Of a stretch of DNA of 64,000 bases, positions 11,805 to 22,934 are shown one piece after another. A model generated the notes under the pieces. It searched no databases. It had not been told where the DNA came from and saw only the letters and a list, made by a program, of their open reading frames with translations. Origin of the DNA: Plantago major (Eukaryota; Streptophyta; Magnoliopsida; Lamiales; Plantaginaceae); contig CM048843.1 in the NCBI GenBank assembly GCA_026545765.1, positions 24,611,646-24,675,645 on the forward strand. Reading direction: 5' to 3'. Made by a program: the position numbers and the translations under genes. Within the stretch, counting starts at the first letter, position 1, and each line of letters opens with the position of its first letter.

Positions 11805-12028
11805 GACGGATTAAGCGGGTTTTTGCCCAGACTGTCTGAATGTTTTTGAACCTCAACTGTTTATCATACGGAACTCCGTCAGTTCTGTTTTGATTATCCC
11901 TTTTTGTCTTTGGCCATGCAGCCTACAAGTTGTAACTGAATTTCCGTCAAATCAATGCAACTTTTATCTTTCAGATTCGTAGATTCGGAATTTATCAGAC
12001 ATGGTAACAAGAAAAAACACAATGAATT

Positions 12029-12298
12029 CTATTCATACATGCGAACCAAGTGTATAAAATACTGCCAGGGCAGTCTACAAATCCCGGATCTTTGTCTGGA
12101 CATGCACGATATGGTGCACGGTCTACAGAGAAAGTCTCCGGAGAAACACCATGATATACCTGCATACGGGTAAACGTGATAAAATCTTTGTTGGCAATAG
12201 GAATCCAGTGCAATGCAGAGCGAAATACCGGCAAAACAAACGATGTGAATAAGTTGAAACAATCGAGTTTTCTGCCAAACCATCTTTAGAGACTCCAA
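12029..12298 (-). other. Antisense open frame next to pol in the Gypsy element
   Basis: A minus-strand frame of about 89 codons lies downstream of a minus-strand TATA-like box at 12,458-12,469 and an A+C-rich leader. I do not recognise the product; it has a hydrophobic stretch near its start. It may be only a chance frame inside a transcribed antisense leader. Confidence 0.25.
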
Positions 12299-12457
12299 CT
12301 CTCTTGAAATTAGGAAAACGTAACCAATTTAAGAGAGATTCGAGCCACTAAAGGAGGGTCGGAAGAAAGGAATAGAGGCCTACAAATCAGATCGACAAAG
12401 ACAGAAGAAGAGGAATTTTGAGATCGGCTTGAGCGGTTTCTTGAGGCTTGGGCTGTG

Positions 12458-12469
12458 TCTTTATATAGG
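12458..12469 (-). promoter_or_regulatory. Antisense TATA-like promoter, pol-proximal
   Basis: On the minus strand the sequence reads CCTATATAAAGAC, preceded about 25 bases upstream by a CCAAT-type motif (GATTGG) and followed by a pyrimidine-rich leader. This resembles a plant core promoter pointing toward pol. It is inferred from sequence only. Confidence 0.4.
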
Positions 12470-13627
12470 ACACCTCGACCAATCAGCGTCCGCCATGCCA
12501 ACAGGTCAACTTCAACATTGGGCCTAAGACTGGATCACTTGAGTCATCCAACACAAGCAGGCCCATCAAACCTAATTGCTAGTCGATTTTGTAATACATG
12601 CGAGTCAACAAAATTTGACGCGGAGAGAGTGGGAGAACGGGCAATTTTCAGAAATCAGTCCAAATATTAAAAATATAAAGTCAAACTGTACGGAGGTTAC
12701 AAATTATAAAGGTCCGAGGACCATACATATTTTAACGGGGCATACCCCGCCTTGTTCTCTCAACGGATCCCAGAAGTGGAGCCCTGAGATTCCGAGCCAC
12801 CACCGCGAGCTTCTTGAGCCTGCTGCTGCATTCGGATCCTCCTGCGGATCATCTTCACAATCCGCTCCCTTTATGCGGCTAGCCCACTAATTATACCCGG
12901 ACACGGAGGAGGGTCCCCTTCGAAGTCGAGGATGATTGGGTCATCCGCGGTCCCCTTTCCGGGATAATATGGGGGATGCTTGACCCATGAGCACATCCAC
13001 CCGATGTGAGCGTTCAAACTGGCGAACGTCTGAAGCATAGCGCTGCTGATGGCTTGCTCCGCTTGTTCTCTGGCTGCAGCGGACATTTGGACGCACTTTC
13101 TGGAAGGATAGGGAAGTCTGATTAGGAGAAAGGGTTAAAAAGTACAACAGCAAGAAAAGGGCACTTACCCCTTTCTTATTTATAGTAGTGACAAACCCGT
13201 ACGATCTCAACATGTGTCACTCATCCGACGGCTCGGAAGAAGATGTGACGCAGTAATGATGACAAATTCACTGCTTCACCTTCCTTCCTTCTAGAAGAAT
13301 CACGCATCCCAAAGGTCGATTGGATTTAGCAATCATGGACGGTACGAAAATTCGTGAAACGATGGTTTTGACTTCTATGTCGGACGCCATCTACTGCGAT
13401 CCGTGTTCTTTACAGATGTGTGTTTTATGATAGTTAAGCATACGAACGATGAACAGAAGCAAATAAAGCAGAAAGCAGGCAGCAACTCGAAATTACAGGA
13501 AATATTGTTTTACATACAATTAGTACGGATAAAAATAAAGCAGCATTGTTCGAGGCAACGTTCCGTGCCACAAGGAGATGCAGATTCAAGACATTACATA
13601 AGTTTCATGGGGCATACCCCAGATCCT

Positions 13628-16451
13628 TCACTGAGGATTGGGTTGGCTCGGACCCGATTCTCCAATGCAAGGCGGATCAGCAGTAGACGAGTTGGCAGCA
13701 GCTTGGGCAGCAAGGGCTTCCGCGAGCTCGAACATGTTGAAATCTTCAGCAAGACCAACTACCCGGGAAGGCATGTAATACCAGTCCTTGAGGAAAGCCC
13801 GGTAATTCTCGAACGGGACGAAACACACCTTTTGTAAGGCATCCGGCACACACTTCGGGAGGAAGGGTCCACCGTTCTTGATCTCCAGTTCACCTTGCTC
13901 AGTGACAAGATTCGCAAACTCACAAGCGGCCAACCGGTCGTCCGAGACAACATCCACGCCGTTAGCATCCGCAGAAGGGTTTAACCCTTCCGCTTCCAAT
14001 TAAAATCTTGAGGAAGTAACCCCTTGGACTGTAGTTGACCGATGGCAGCGGAGAACCCATTCAGCCGAGATTCGTCGGACTTGTCCGCCATGAAGAACTT
14101 GAAAGAATCCGACTTCATGAAATCTCGGCCCGCCTCAAGACGAGCGTATTGGAGGTCTTCCAGCAGGTAATCCTTCATATCTCGGAAGGCTCTCATTGAT
14201 TTCTGGGTGAAACCCTCCTGCCAATCCAAGTCCGCCTTGATTGCCTCCCAGCTAGTCTTCAGCTTATGGAACTTCACCTCGTGCTCCTTTAGCTGCATCT
14301 CCAACTGCTTCACTTTTTCGGCCTCATCCGCGGAACTGGCCATGGCCTTGAACAACTCGTGCTCAATGGTAGCCCGCTCACTAGCTTTCCACTGCATGGC
14401 TCGGATGAAGCATCCAAGCTGCAAAGAATCCGTATAAACATAAGTTGTATGCTTGTCATAAGAACATAATGAGAAAACCATTAGAAGCTCACGAACCTGC
14501 TGATATAATACATTGAGGCCACCGACCCGCTCAACCTCGGGAAGTCCGCAGGCACGCTCATACTCCTTGTCGAGAGCGGCTTGGTCAGTCGGTAGAACGG
14601 CGGCCAGCTGCTGCCTCTTGCTTGCTTGGGATGCCTCCGTGGGAGCTCTCCTCTTCCGCCCAGACGTTATGGCATCCCGCATAAACACTTCTTGCTGAGG
14701 CGCGGATCCTGCAGCGGTTGGTGGCCTGGAGGCAGTGGCGCTCCGAGTAACAGGGGATTTGCCCTTGTCAGGCACCCCCAATGGCTTGCAGATCTTCTCC
14801 CGCCTTGTTCCGCCTCTCCTCCTCTGCGGCGAACACTGCCGCATTCTTGGGATCTCCCATAGGAAGACCAGCGGACGTATTGATAATCTTGGTCCTCTGA
14901 CCAGCGGCGACCTCCAGAGATTGTTGCTCTCTCTCCTGCCTCTTCTTTTCGGCGAGCGTCGACTTGATATAGTCGAACCAGTGAGCTACATAGCAATGCA
15001 AACATTTCAGAACACGGAAGAATAACAGAAAAACAACAGGAATATCGGAGATGAGAAAATTCATAACGAGACATTCAAAACACGGAGTCGCACAAATCAT
15101 AAGTTAGACTCCTTACTGAAATCTGTCTTTCCTCCGACTTCCACGGCATCGGTCAGTCCGCATAGATATGGCAGCGGCTGACAAATTAGTCCGTGGAACG
15201 GGTAGGTAGGCGGATCATTCTTCTTGTGGATCTCCGCCACCCAAGGAGCAACGTTCTTCGGAAGCGAGCGCCAATCAGGGATACTCTCCCTTAGGAATTT
15301 TGTGGGTAGCCCCCATCGTTCCCTCTGTCTCTCGGACATCCCTGGCTTTAAAGCCATCCGTACAAAAATGTACCTATCCCACCATTTCGATCCCAACGAC
15401 GAGATGGAGTCCGAAATGAAGTTATAGGATTTCCTATTCATAAAGGTGTAAAAAAGGGGATTCCCCGGACTAAAAGAAATGTGGAAAAGCTGCCTAAAGT
15501 TCTCGAAATTCACTGTCTGCCCCTTCTTCTTACAAAAAATTACAAAACAAATGAGGTTACCCAGGGACTTGGGGATAACCTGACTCGGACCTATACCAAT
15601 ATGGTTCAAAATGTTCTTCAGTTCTGTGGCAATGGGGATCTTCCATCCGCAGGAGAAGGCCACCTCGTGCGCATATACCCAATGGTGGGTTATAGAATGC
15701 ATGCCCAGGATCAGGGATCATTATTTCTACGGACTCGGGGATCTCCCATTTTCGCCTCCATTCTGGAATCTCCTCAGGTCTGACCCTCGATGGACAGGTA
15801 GGAAGAAGCCCGTCCGCGTTTAGCTCTCCAAATTCATCTGCTATCACCACTGCGGACGCAGGACGAGGAAATTTGATCCTCGCCGCCTTGGCACCACGGC
15901 CTTCAACTAACGGAAGGCTGGATTGAGCGGAAGCGACAGAGTGCAAGACGACCGGCACCTCTCTGGGGACGAACATCGGGAGAACCTTCCTCTTCTTCCT
16001 CCCCATCTTCACCTTCTTCTTCTCCGCCTTCTTCCTCCTCTTTACCACCATCAGGTCTCCCAGATGTACCAGGGTTGGACGGACCTGTCTCCACCACAAC
16101 ACGGTCCTCCACTCCAGCCTCAAACATCTCCACATCATCAGCTTCATGCCCGCTGTCGCCCTCACGTTTAATCTGAGGCTCATTCGGATCTACGGGCTCT
16201 CCCACACCGCCTATAGTCCGAGATTGGACTAACGATCTCGCCTCATTAACATCTTCTTCGACCACTGGTCCGTCCGTCGGAGGATTGACTACATCATCGG
16301 TTCCATGCCTGGCGTCAGAATCTACAGAAGATAAGACATCCACGAGATAATCTTCTACGAACACGCTCACGCCCACGGATTCACCGCCCGAATCTACTCC
16401 ATCATGGTAATCCCGCACCTCGTGAACGTTTTGACTATCGCTCCCGGACAT
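13628..16451 (-). other. Antisense gene block of the Gypsy element (Transposase_28-like)
   Basis: Several sizeable minus-strand open stretches lie between integrase and the 3' LTR: about 16,451-15,903 (acidic, starting MSGSDSQ, with a Glu/Gly run), 15,702-15,097, 14,844-13,981 and 13,999-13,628. The 15.7-15.1 kb stretch resembles the plant 'putative gypsy type transposon' domain (Transposase_28, PF04195): 'CGWKIPIATELKNIL', 'FRQLFHIS'. Around 14.2-14.4 kb the predicted protein is a Lys/Glu-rich coiled coil. Intron-like GT...AG boundaries separate some stretches. Antisense open frames at this place are known from Tat relatives such as Grande and Retand; their role is unknown. The block looks broken. 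Confidence 0.6.
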
Positions 16452-17144
16452 CCTAGGGCAGAAGGAAACGGATCAGAAACGATGATTGTTATTGTTCGAG
16501 AGTTCGTTTATATGTCTTATTAAGTCCAGAGGTAAAAAAGTTTAAACCCTCAGATTTTCTATACACAGAAGGACAGGGGCCCCAAAGCCCTGGCACACAA
16601 AGCTGTGCCAATGGTACCACGATCTGCCCCTTACGGCACGGCAATAGAAGAAACAATTTACGGACGTACGCCACAACCCATATCAATTTATCATCAAGTA
16701 AGCATGCATTGTCAAGAGGGGTTGTGTCGGACAGGACGTACCAAGCAAAAGTACAAGGCATCAGTGAGGAAAATTGGCATATTATAAGCATGAAGGAGAA
16801 ACACATCAACTAGCATCTCGACCAAATGTATCGCAAGAGCCTATTACTAAAGACAAGCGCAATTATGGAAGCAGCAAGGGAAGGATACACTAGACATGCA
16901 AAGGGCGTGTAGCAAGTACAAGCAACATTAACAAAAAATGAGGGGTACTTACTTGTTAATATTCAAACTGGAAAGTTCAACGGACGCTAGAGTTGGGATT
17001 GTGCTCCGACGTTACAGATCTCAGCTGGATAGCCCAAAGTCTTACAAGTTCCAGTTGATCGGATCGATCTGGCGTTGTTTGAATTGCTTGAAGATTGCTC
17101 AGAGTTTCAATTTAGCTAAAGTGTGAAAGTGACCGATCGCCTAA

Positions 17145-17155
17145 CTATTTATAGG
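17145..17155 (-). promoter_or_regulatory. Antisense TATA box of the Gypsy 3' region
   Basis: The minus strand reads CCCCTATAAATAG, a near-ideal plant TATA box. It lies about 700 bases upstream of the antisense start at 16,451 and points into the antisense gene block. Just before the antisense ATG the minus strand reads TTCCTTCTGCCCTAG, like a splice acceptor, so the leader may contain an intron. Confidence 0.5.
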
Positions 17156-17734
17156 GGCAAATTGGGAAGGCCAAGCGTCACATCACTTAGGTTTAAGTCG
17201 CGACCGTCGATCTGTTTAATCCAACGGTCATGCCGATTCACGAATAAATGGCTAAGAGCACATTGCGTCTAATGCTCAACAGAGGAGTCACATCACTTGA
17301 TCTCAACCGTTGAGGCTTTCCAATCCAACGGTCCCATCGTTTCCCTCGGGATCTTACCCCGTGGGCCGGACAGGCAACTTGTTGGACCCCTTTGATTTAC
17401 TGTTCGGAGGTCCATCAGGACCATTACACATATTTGGCCCAACGGGTAACCTCCTACTTGATCTTCCTCGGAAGACTTCGTCAGATCCTAACCGTACTCG
17501 AACCTACATATCTCGGATACAAATACCTTTTCCATCTACAGTCCCAGTTGTGTAATAACTCGGACTGTAGACGGAAAAGGGGGGGGGGGAAGAGATATAT
17601 TGAACTCTTGAGGACACGGACGACGGATCCCGACAAAAAGGATTTTTTTTTTCCTTTTCCTTTTAGCTAACGATTCGGACACGCTCCACAAACACGATTG
17701 TTCCCTCATAGTTACCAACTATCTTCTACTAAGA

Positions 17735-17758
17735 TACTTGGAAACTGGGGGGACATAT
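17735..17758 (+). promoter_or_regulatory. Polypurine tract region of the Gypsy element
   Basis: The purine-rich GGAAACTGGGGGGACA stretch immediately before the 3' LTR is in the expected place for the plus-strand primer. Confidence 0.55.
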
Positions 17759-18686
17759 GTTGATAACGGATATGTGGCCAATCCGTTAATGGCGCCATAG
17801 AGCGTGTCCTAAAGCGCATCAAGGCTGAGATAGCCATTCAAAGCTAGTCCGACCTTCGAGTGATCCGTCCTAAAGGAAACCATCTCAGGTCGACTAGTAC
17901 TCACAAGTCAGCACGCCATTTCAGCTAGGTCCGGCCAAGCTAGATGGATGACTTCCGAACCTGACAAAAGGTTACCTGGTCCTCCCAAGTACAGCAAACT
18001 GTCAGTCCTAAGATGCTAAATGGACCGTACGAGAGAATCTCGGACGCCACCAGTACAGTAAGACCAAACATATTTGACAGAACCACTGAGACGCTTCCGT
18101 GGAACTCTAAGGTCCGGACACCTTGAGTGACCCAAGGTAGAGTCAACCAATCATGCGGATCTGTCCGAGGGACTTACACGGACCCAACGTGCGAAACAGT
18201 ACTCTCAAGAGGAAAAGGTCCAAACTACCCTCCCAGGCCCATTAATTAGTATTGGATTACTGTTCACTAAGGGGCCATGGGCCAAAGGTAGCATTGGTGT
18301 CCAGATCTGAGGCATACACTTTGCATCATCTTATGAGCCACTTCATAAGCATGATATAACTATAAATACGACACAAGGTCCAAGACCTTAAGGTAAGTAA
18401 AAATTACCTAGGAAATGGTGTTGTCCCCTAAGTCACAAGCACCCTTGAATTCGTAACCTTTCCCATTACTATTGCATTGAGAGCTTTCAACTCTCCTTTG
18501 AGTAAAGCCTCCTTCCGGATTGACTTAGGCAATCCGGGTAACCCATTCTAACCCCCCCCCCCTCCACTTAGTCCTTTCAGGTACTCTTGCTCGGACAAGC
18601 CTTTGTTCGGACTTCAAGTTGGAGGCGGGTCCTAGATTAGGTTACTGGTAGTAGTAGTGTTGGTGTTTGAGGTTTATCCCTCAACA
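17759..18686 (+). repeat. 3' LTR of the Gypsy element
   Basis: A direct repeat of 5,116-6,032, TGTTGA...TCAACA, followed by the right target duplication AAAGG. Most of its differences from the 5' LTR are clustered in the middle third and the rest is nearly identical. Confidence 0.9.
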
Positions 18687-18691
18687 AAAGG

Positions 18692-19460
18692 AATGATTCA
18701 AGCTTAGGAACTGGAAACTTAATTCGAATGGCAAATCAACTATAATAATGAGATAAATCTACTTGAAAACTTAATTTGAGTGTCAAACCAACTATAAGAA
18801 TGATATTATTCAAACTTGAAAACTTAGTTCAAATGGTAAACTCATCCTTGAGAATTGGATAGTTCCAACTTGGAAACTCAACTTCTAGGCAAAATGCAAA
18901 CAAATATTGGAAGAACGACACAGTTCCAACTTATTAAATCAATCTGAAGAGTAAACTATTAACAATGAGATTATTTCCACTTGAAAATTGAATTAAAGGT
19001 TAAACTCAACTTTAAAAATGGAATAATTCTTAATCAAGAACTCTTTTGAAGAGCAAAACAACTCAAAAATGATATAATTTTAACTTGAGAAATCTAAGGG
19101 AAGGATAAACCATGATATTTTAAAAGTAATATAAAAATAAGATAATTCTTACTTAGTAACTTAATTTGAACGGTAAACATATTCTATGAATGAGAACATA
19201 CAAACTTGAAAGCTAGATCTATTAGAAGTGAAAACCATATTACATGGAGAAAGACTCTAAAAATGTATGTGATAATTCTATTTGAGAACTCAATTTGAAG
19301 GATAAACAAACTCTAAAATTATGATAATTACAAATTGAAAACTATATTTGAAAACTAAACCATACTATATGTCGAAGGTAATTTAATTAATGAAGGGATA
19401 CTTCCAACTAATGGATTCTATTCAAATGTAAACCAACGATAATAGGCTCTACGACTGTGA
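18692..19460. repeat. Degenerate ~60-bp periodic array, segment 3
   Basis: About twelve more degenerate units of the array seen at 2,700-3,265 and 4,855-5,115, picking up where the Gypsy element interrupted it. Without the Gypsy element and one AAAGG the two sides would read straight through. Confidence 0.65.
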
Positions 19461-20216
19461 TAAGTCTAACTTGGAAAGCACTGCTGATGTGGTTTACAAT
19501 GAGATGTTTAACAATGTTTGGGGGTGGTGTTATATTTGCTCTATTAAATTATATTCCGTATTATATTTCATTTGCGTGACTTTTAAAGAATTTTATGCCG
19601 TGGCATCGCCACGGGTTAGTAAAAATTACATGCCCCTGGGATACTCTATTGGTGGGGAAACTATCTTAGATCTTCTCTCTACTTTTTTTTTATTTCGGGG
19701 GGGGGGGGGTGTGGTGAAAAAAAAAGCCGATAACATAACAAATTATGTTTTTTTAGAATATTAATAATACCACTGCGGGGGTTGTTGGGAACCAACCATG
19801 TTGATTGTGTTGTACACTTTTGTATTTTATTTTAGTTCGTATTTAAGGGATACAATTTTTTTAAAAAAAACATGTATATGTACTAACTTATTGGTCAGGT
19901 ACGATATCACCAGATATAAAATATATGTTATCAATCCGTTAGGTCCTGGACGGGTTAAAATTGAATCCTACCCTTTCAAAGCATATCCTTCATGATGAGT
20001 TGTATTTTTATTTTCAATAGTTAGCTAGCATTAAAAAAAAAAAAAAACTCAATGATATAGTATTGAATGAAGAAGTACTACCCACCGACACCACGACCAG
20101 CATTGTTTACAGGTATGTTTGACTATCTTTTTTTCTCGATTAATTTATTTTGTCCACCCCTTTATATTATTATTAAAAATAAATTATACCGTGGCATCGC
20201 CACGGGTTAGTACTAG
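19461..20216 (+). mobile_element. 3' region of Helitron-like element A, with two terminal hairpins
   Basis: The outer end has a GC-rich hairpin CCGTGGC-ATC-GCCACGG (20,189-20,205), eleven bases, and then CTAG (20,213-20,216) followed by T, which is the layout of plant Helitron 3' ends. An inner copy of the same hairpin (19,598-19,614, also followed by GGTTAGTA) lacks CTAG. The last ~480 bp align well with 48,880-49,360. No coding capacity was seen, so it would be a non-autonomous element. Homology with the second copy continues about 13 bases past CTAG (TATATATAATACA), so the exact end is not fully settled. Confidence 0.6.
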
Positions 20217-20525
20217 TATATATAATACATTAAGCAAAAAAGGTTTAGAGCCATTTAAGGCTATCCACATCATTTAATTATTTGGCAAAATAATGCTTTG
20301 TGATTGGTTGATTCCCATTCAATGTTGTCCTATTCTTATATTCTGATTGATCAGTTTCTATCTCACGATGATATGTTTTGGTTATTTAGCTTACATATGC
20401 ACCAATTTTTTTAAATCAATCAACCATTTTAATTTCTGATTTCTTTCCATGTTTGTAAATATTTTCCATTCTAAATGAAAGTCCAACATCTCGGTTACTC
20501 TTTATTTTCTAAATTCCATGTATTT
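20217..20525. other. AT-rich spacer
   Basis: No gene or element end recognised. Confidence 0.4.
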
Positions 20526-20651
20526 ATTGAATCTATAAAGTAAATTGGTTGGTCACTATGTTTCTAAAAATCACCATATTCGAGATGTTAAAGTAATTAA
20601 ACAACTTTTTTATGGTTTATTAACATAATTGGTTGGTTGATTCATGATAAC

Positions 20652-20718
<67 letters not shown>

Positions 20719-20840
20719 AATCTATAAAGTAATTGGTTTGTCACTATGTTTCTAAAAGAGTAATTAAACAACTTTTTTATGGTTTATTAACATAATTGGT
20801 TGGTTGGTTGAAATATATATATATATATATATATATATCA
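20526..20840. repeat. Direct duplication separated by (AT)n
   Basis: A ~110-130 bp segment starting 'ttgaatctataaagta' and ending 'cataattggttggttg' occurs at about 20,526-20,646 and again at 20,716-20,813. A (TA)n microsatellite of about 60 bp separates the copies (about 20,657-20,716), and a second (TA)n lies at about 20,814-20,838. The second copy is shorter by an internal deletion. This fits slippage or unequal exchange at the microsatellite. Confidence 0.7.
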
Positions 20841-21693
20841 TTGGGACTGACAAAAAATATTCTTATAAAGAGTTTATTCTTAGAATTTTTTTAAGCATTT
20901 ATACACAAGTTGGGACCGTAAATTTTTATTATTATAGAAAGTTTATTCATTTATAGAGTATTCTTTTAGAGGGTTTCTACTGTATATATAGACATACACA
21001 CTAAAATGTGATAACATTTCGAAGTTGAATTAGGGTTTTAAATTAGTGTGAATTGATTTGTTTTGATTTAATTGAATAACGTGGAGAAGAAAGATTCATT
21101 ATGGTTGACTTTTTAATGATGAATTTTGTTATTGAATTAGGATTGAAATTTAATTTGAGAAGATAGATTGAGTTTTCTATGATAAATTGATAATTTTGTT
21201 GTGGTTGAATTAGGACTTAAAATTAAATTGAGTGATACATGTTGGTTTTTTGCAACAAAAGTCTAATTTACATACATATTACAAATTAGTCTAATTAGGG
21301 ATCGGAGGTGATGAAAAATGTAACGGAGAGACACGCGCTATTTGTCTTCTTGTGAGAGTCTGGGCATTCTCATCATTTTAGTGAGATTTGTATTGTTTTT
21401 TACGAAATTGAGCAAAAATGGGCACAAATAATGACTTTCCCCACTCGCTTTTTATTGGGTTATATCATTACTTTGAAAAAAAATTACTATAGTATATACG
21501 TGTGTGTGTGTATTATATACTTAATCGAGACGGGTAAAATAGATTTACAATCTATTGCAGGTCAGGTGATAAGAGATGGGGCAAATTAGTGGGTGAAATA
21601 GACCAAACTAAATGTGTAATATAATTAATTAGACAAAAATGTTAAATACAAAATAAAATAAATGTTTAAATCCAAAAACTATCCATTTATTTA
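20841..21693. other. AT-rich spacer, no gene seen
   Basis: No supported exon. Several 'ttgaattagg' phrases repeat loosely between 21,020 and 21,230, but no clean unit could be defined. Confidence 0.4.
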
Positions 21694-21940
21694 TGAGTAA
21701 GTCTCCTGAGAGACGATCTCTAAATAATTTATCTAGAGACTGACCTATGTTGTCAAGAAAATCATCGATGTTATTAATCAAAACACCTATGTTATCAACA
21801 TTGGTGTTCTTTCATATTACAATAAGACTTATTTCGTTAATAACATAGACATTTTGATTAATAACATGTACGATTTATTAATAACATAGGTCGTCTTTAG
21901 ATACGTTATCTAGAGAACGTATCTCATGAGAGTTTGTGTT
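21694..21940. mobile_element. MITE-like inverted-repeat element, copy 2
   Basis: About 247 bp with inverted ends (left: AGTAAGTCTCCTGAGAGACG; right: a decayed complement). It shares the same internal phrases as the copy at 1,187-1,416. Noncoding. Confidence 0.55.
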
Positions 21941-22527
21941 AATTTATAACTAGCGTCGATTCATGAACCAAGTCCAAAACTCAAATAAAATGGTACAAGA
22001 TATATCGAAAGTCTTTTACCCATAATCCAAAGAAGTTTCAAATTAAACATGTAAAATATTAGTTCGTGACTTATTGTATATTTGGCATTTAATGTACATG
22101 TGTAATTTATAATTGCATACATATATTTACTCCTTTTTCTTTCTACATATATATTGACGGGTTGGGTGACTGGCATGTTGTACCCTCTCACCCACCATCA
22201 GTTAAATTACAGGTTTATGTGAAAATTTACCTACAATTTTTTCTAAACTTAATAATAATAGGTGAGCGGGGGTAGTTTGCGCAGTCACATAGGACAAGCG
22301 GCTTTTTTGAACATTTATCATTTTAGGGGTAGTATGGCCGGGTGAAAATGGGTGCTCTAAAAAAATTATTGACCGAGTATAAAGTGGATGAACGAAATTT
22401 ATAATCCTAACTTTGTTAGATTTGTTAAAGATTCAACTAGAAATCAATATTTACTGGAACAAAGTTTCATCAGAAACACATTCTACACCTACATATTTAT
22501 CAAATATTAATATTTTTCAACCCCAAT
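21941..22527. other. AT-rich spacer, no gene seen
   Basis: No supported gene or element end. Only small open frames of under 80 codons. Confidence 0.4.
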
Positions 22528-22544
22528 ATAGCTTCAACTTTGAT

Positions 22545-22795
22545 TTTTTTTTTTGAAAAGTTAAAAATTATTCACTATAAAGGAACATCAGGAATGTTCC
22601 AAACAATTACAAACCAGCGTTACACAGTATCCTCAAACTCAGGCCTCGAACAGAGATACAGAGCTCCCAGACAATGGCAACAAAACAAGAGAAAAAACTT
22701 CCAAAAACCAGGTTTAAAACTGATCCAGAAACTCCACATATCACACCCACCACAACCAGAACCTCTGTTCAGTAGTAATTCGAAGCCAAAAAAAC
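22545..22795 (-). mobile_element. 5'-truncated LINE-type insertion with 17-bp target duplication
   Basis: A 251-bp insert flanked by a perfect 17-bp direct repeat ATAGCTTCAACTTTGAT (22,528-22,544 and 22,796-22,812). A poly(T) run follows the left copy, so the element lies on the minus strand with a poly(A) tail. On that strand a short aromatic-rich peptide tail precedes a 3' untranslated region, as in plant L1-type LINEs cut short at the 5' end. A SINE or a retroposed transcript is possible, but the long target duplication and the tail make target-primed reverse transcription clear. Confidence 0.75.
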
Positions 22796-22934
22796 ATAGC
22801 TTCAACTTTGATGATGGTTTGAAATGGAAAACGCCGGCAAATTAGTTATAGTTTCCCTAATAAATTTTATAATGACATTGTAGTCCGTAACTTTTGAACA
22901 ATAACAAATTTCAACCTTTTTCATAAATCTATTA

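Larger units (their letters stand above)
5116..18686 (+). mobile_element. Ty3/Gypsy LTR retrotransposon, Tat lineage (Retand/Ogre-like)
   Basis: A 13.6-kb element bounded by two direct LTRs and a perfect 5-bp target duplication AAAGG (5,111-5,115 and 18,687-18,691). It lies inside the periodic array of a Helitron-like element. Order of parts: 5' LTR, primer-binding region, gag, aspartic protease, reverse transcriptase, RNase H including an archaeal-type RNase H, integrase, a long 3' region with an antisense gene block, polypurine tract, 3' LTR. The extra RNase H before integrase and the antisense block point to the non-chromoviral Tat clade. The LTRs look roughly 95-97% identical by eye. At a commonly used plant rate this suggests an insertion of about one to two million years, but this is an estimate only. 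All main parts are present, yet the coding region looks broken, with about five breaks. Confidence 0.9.
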
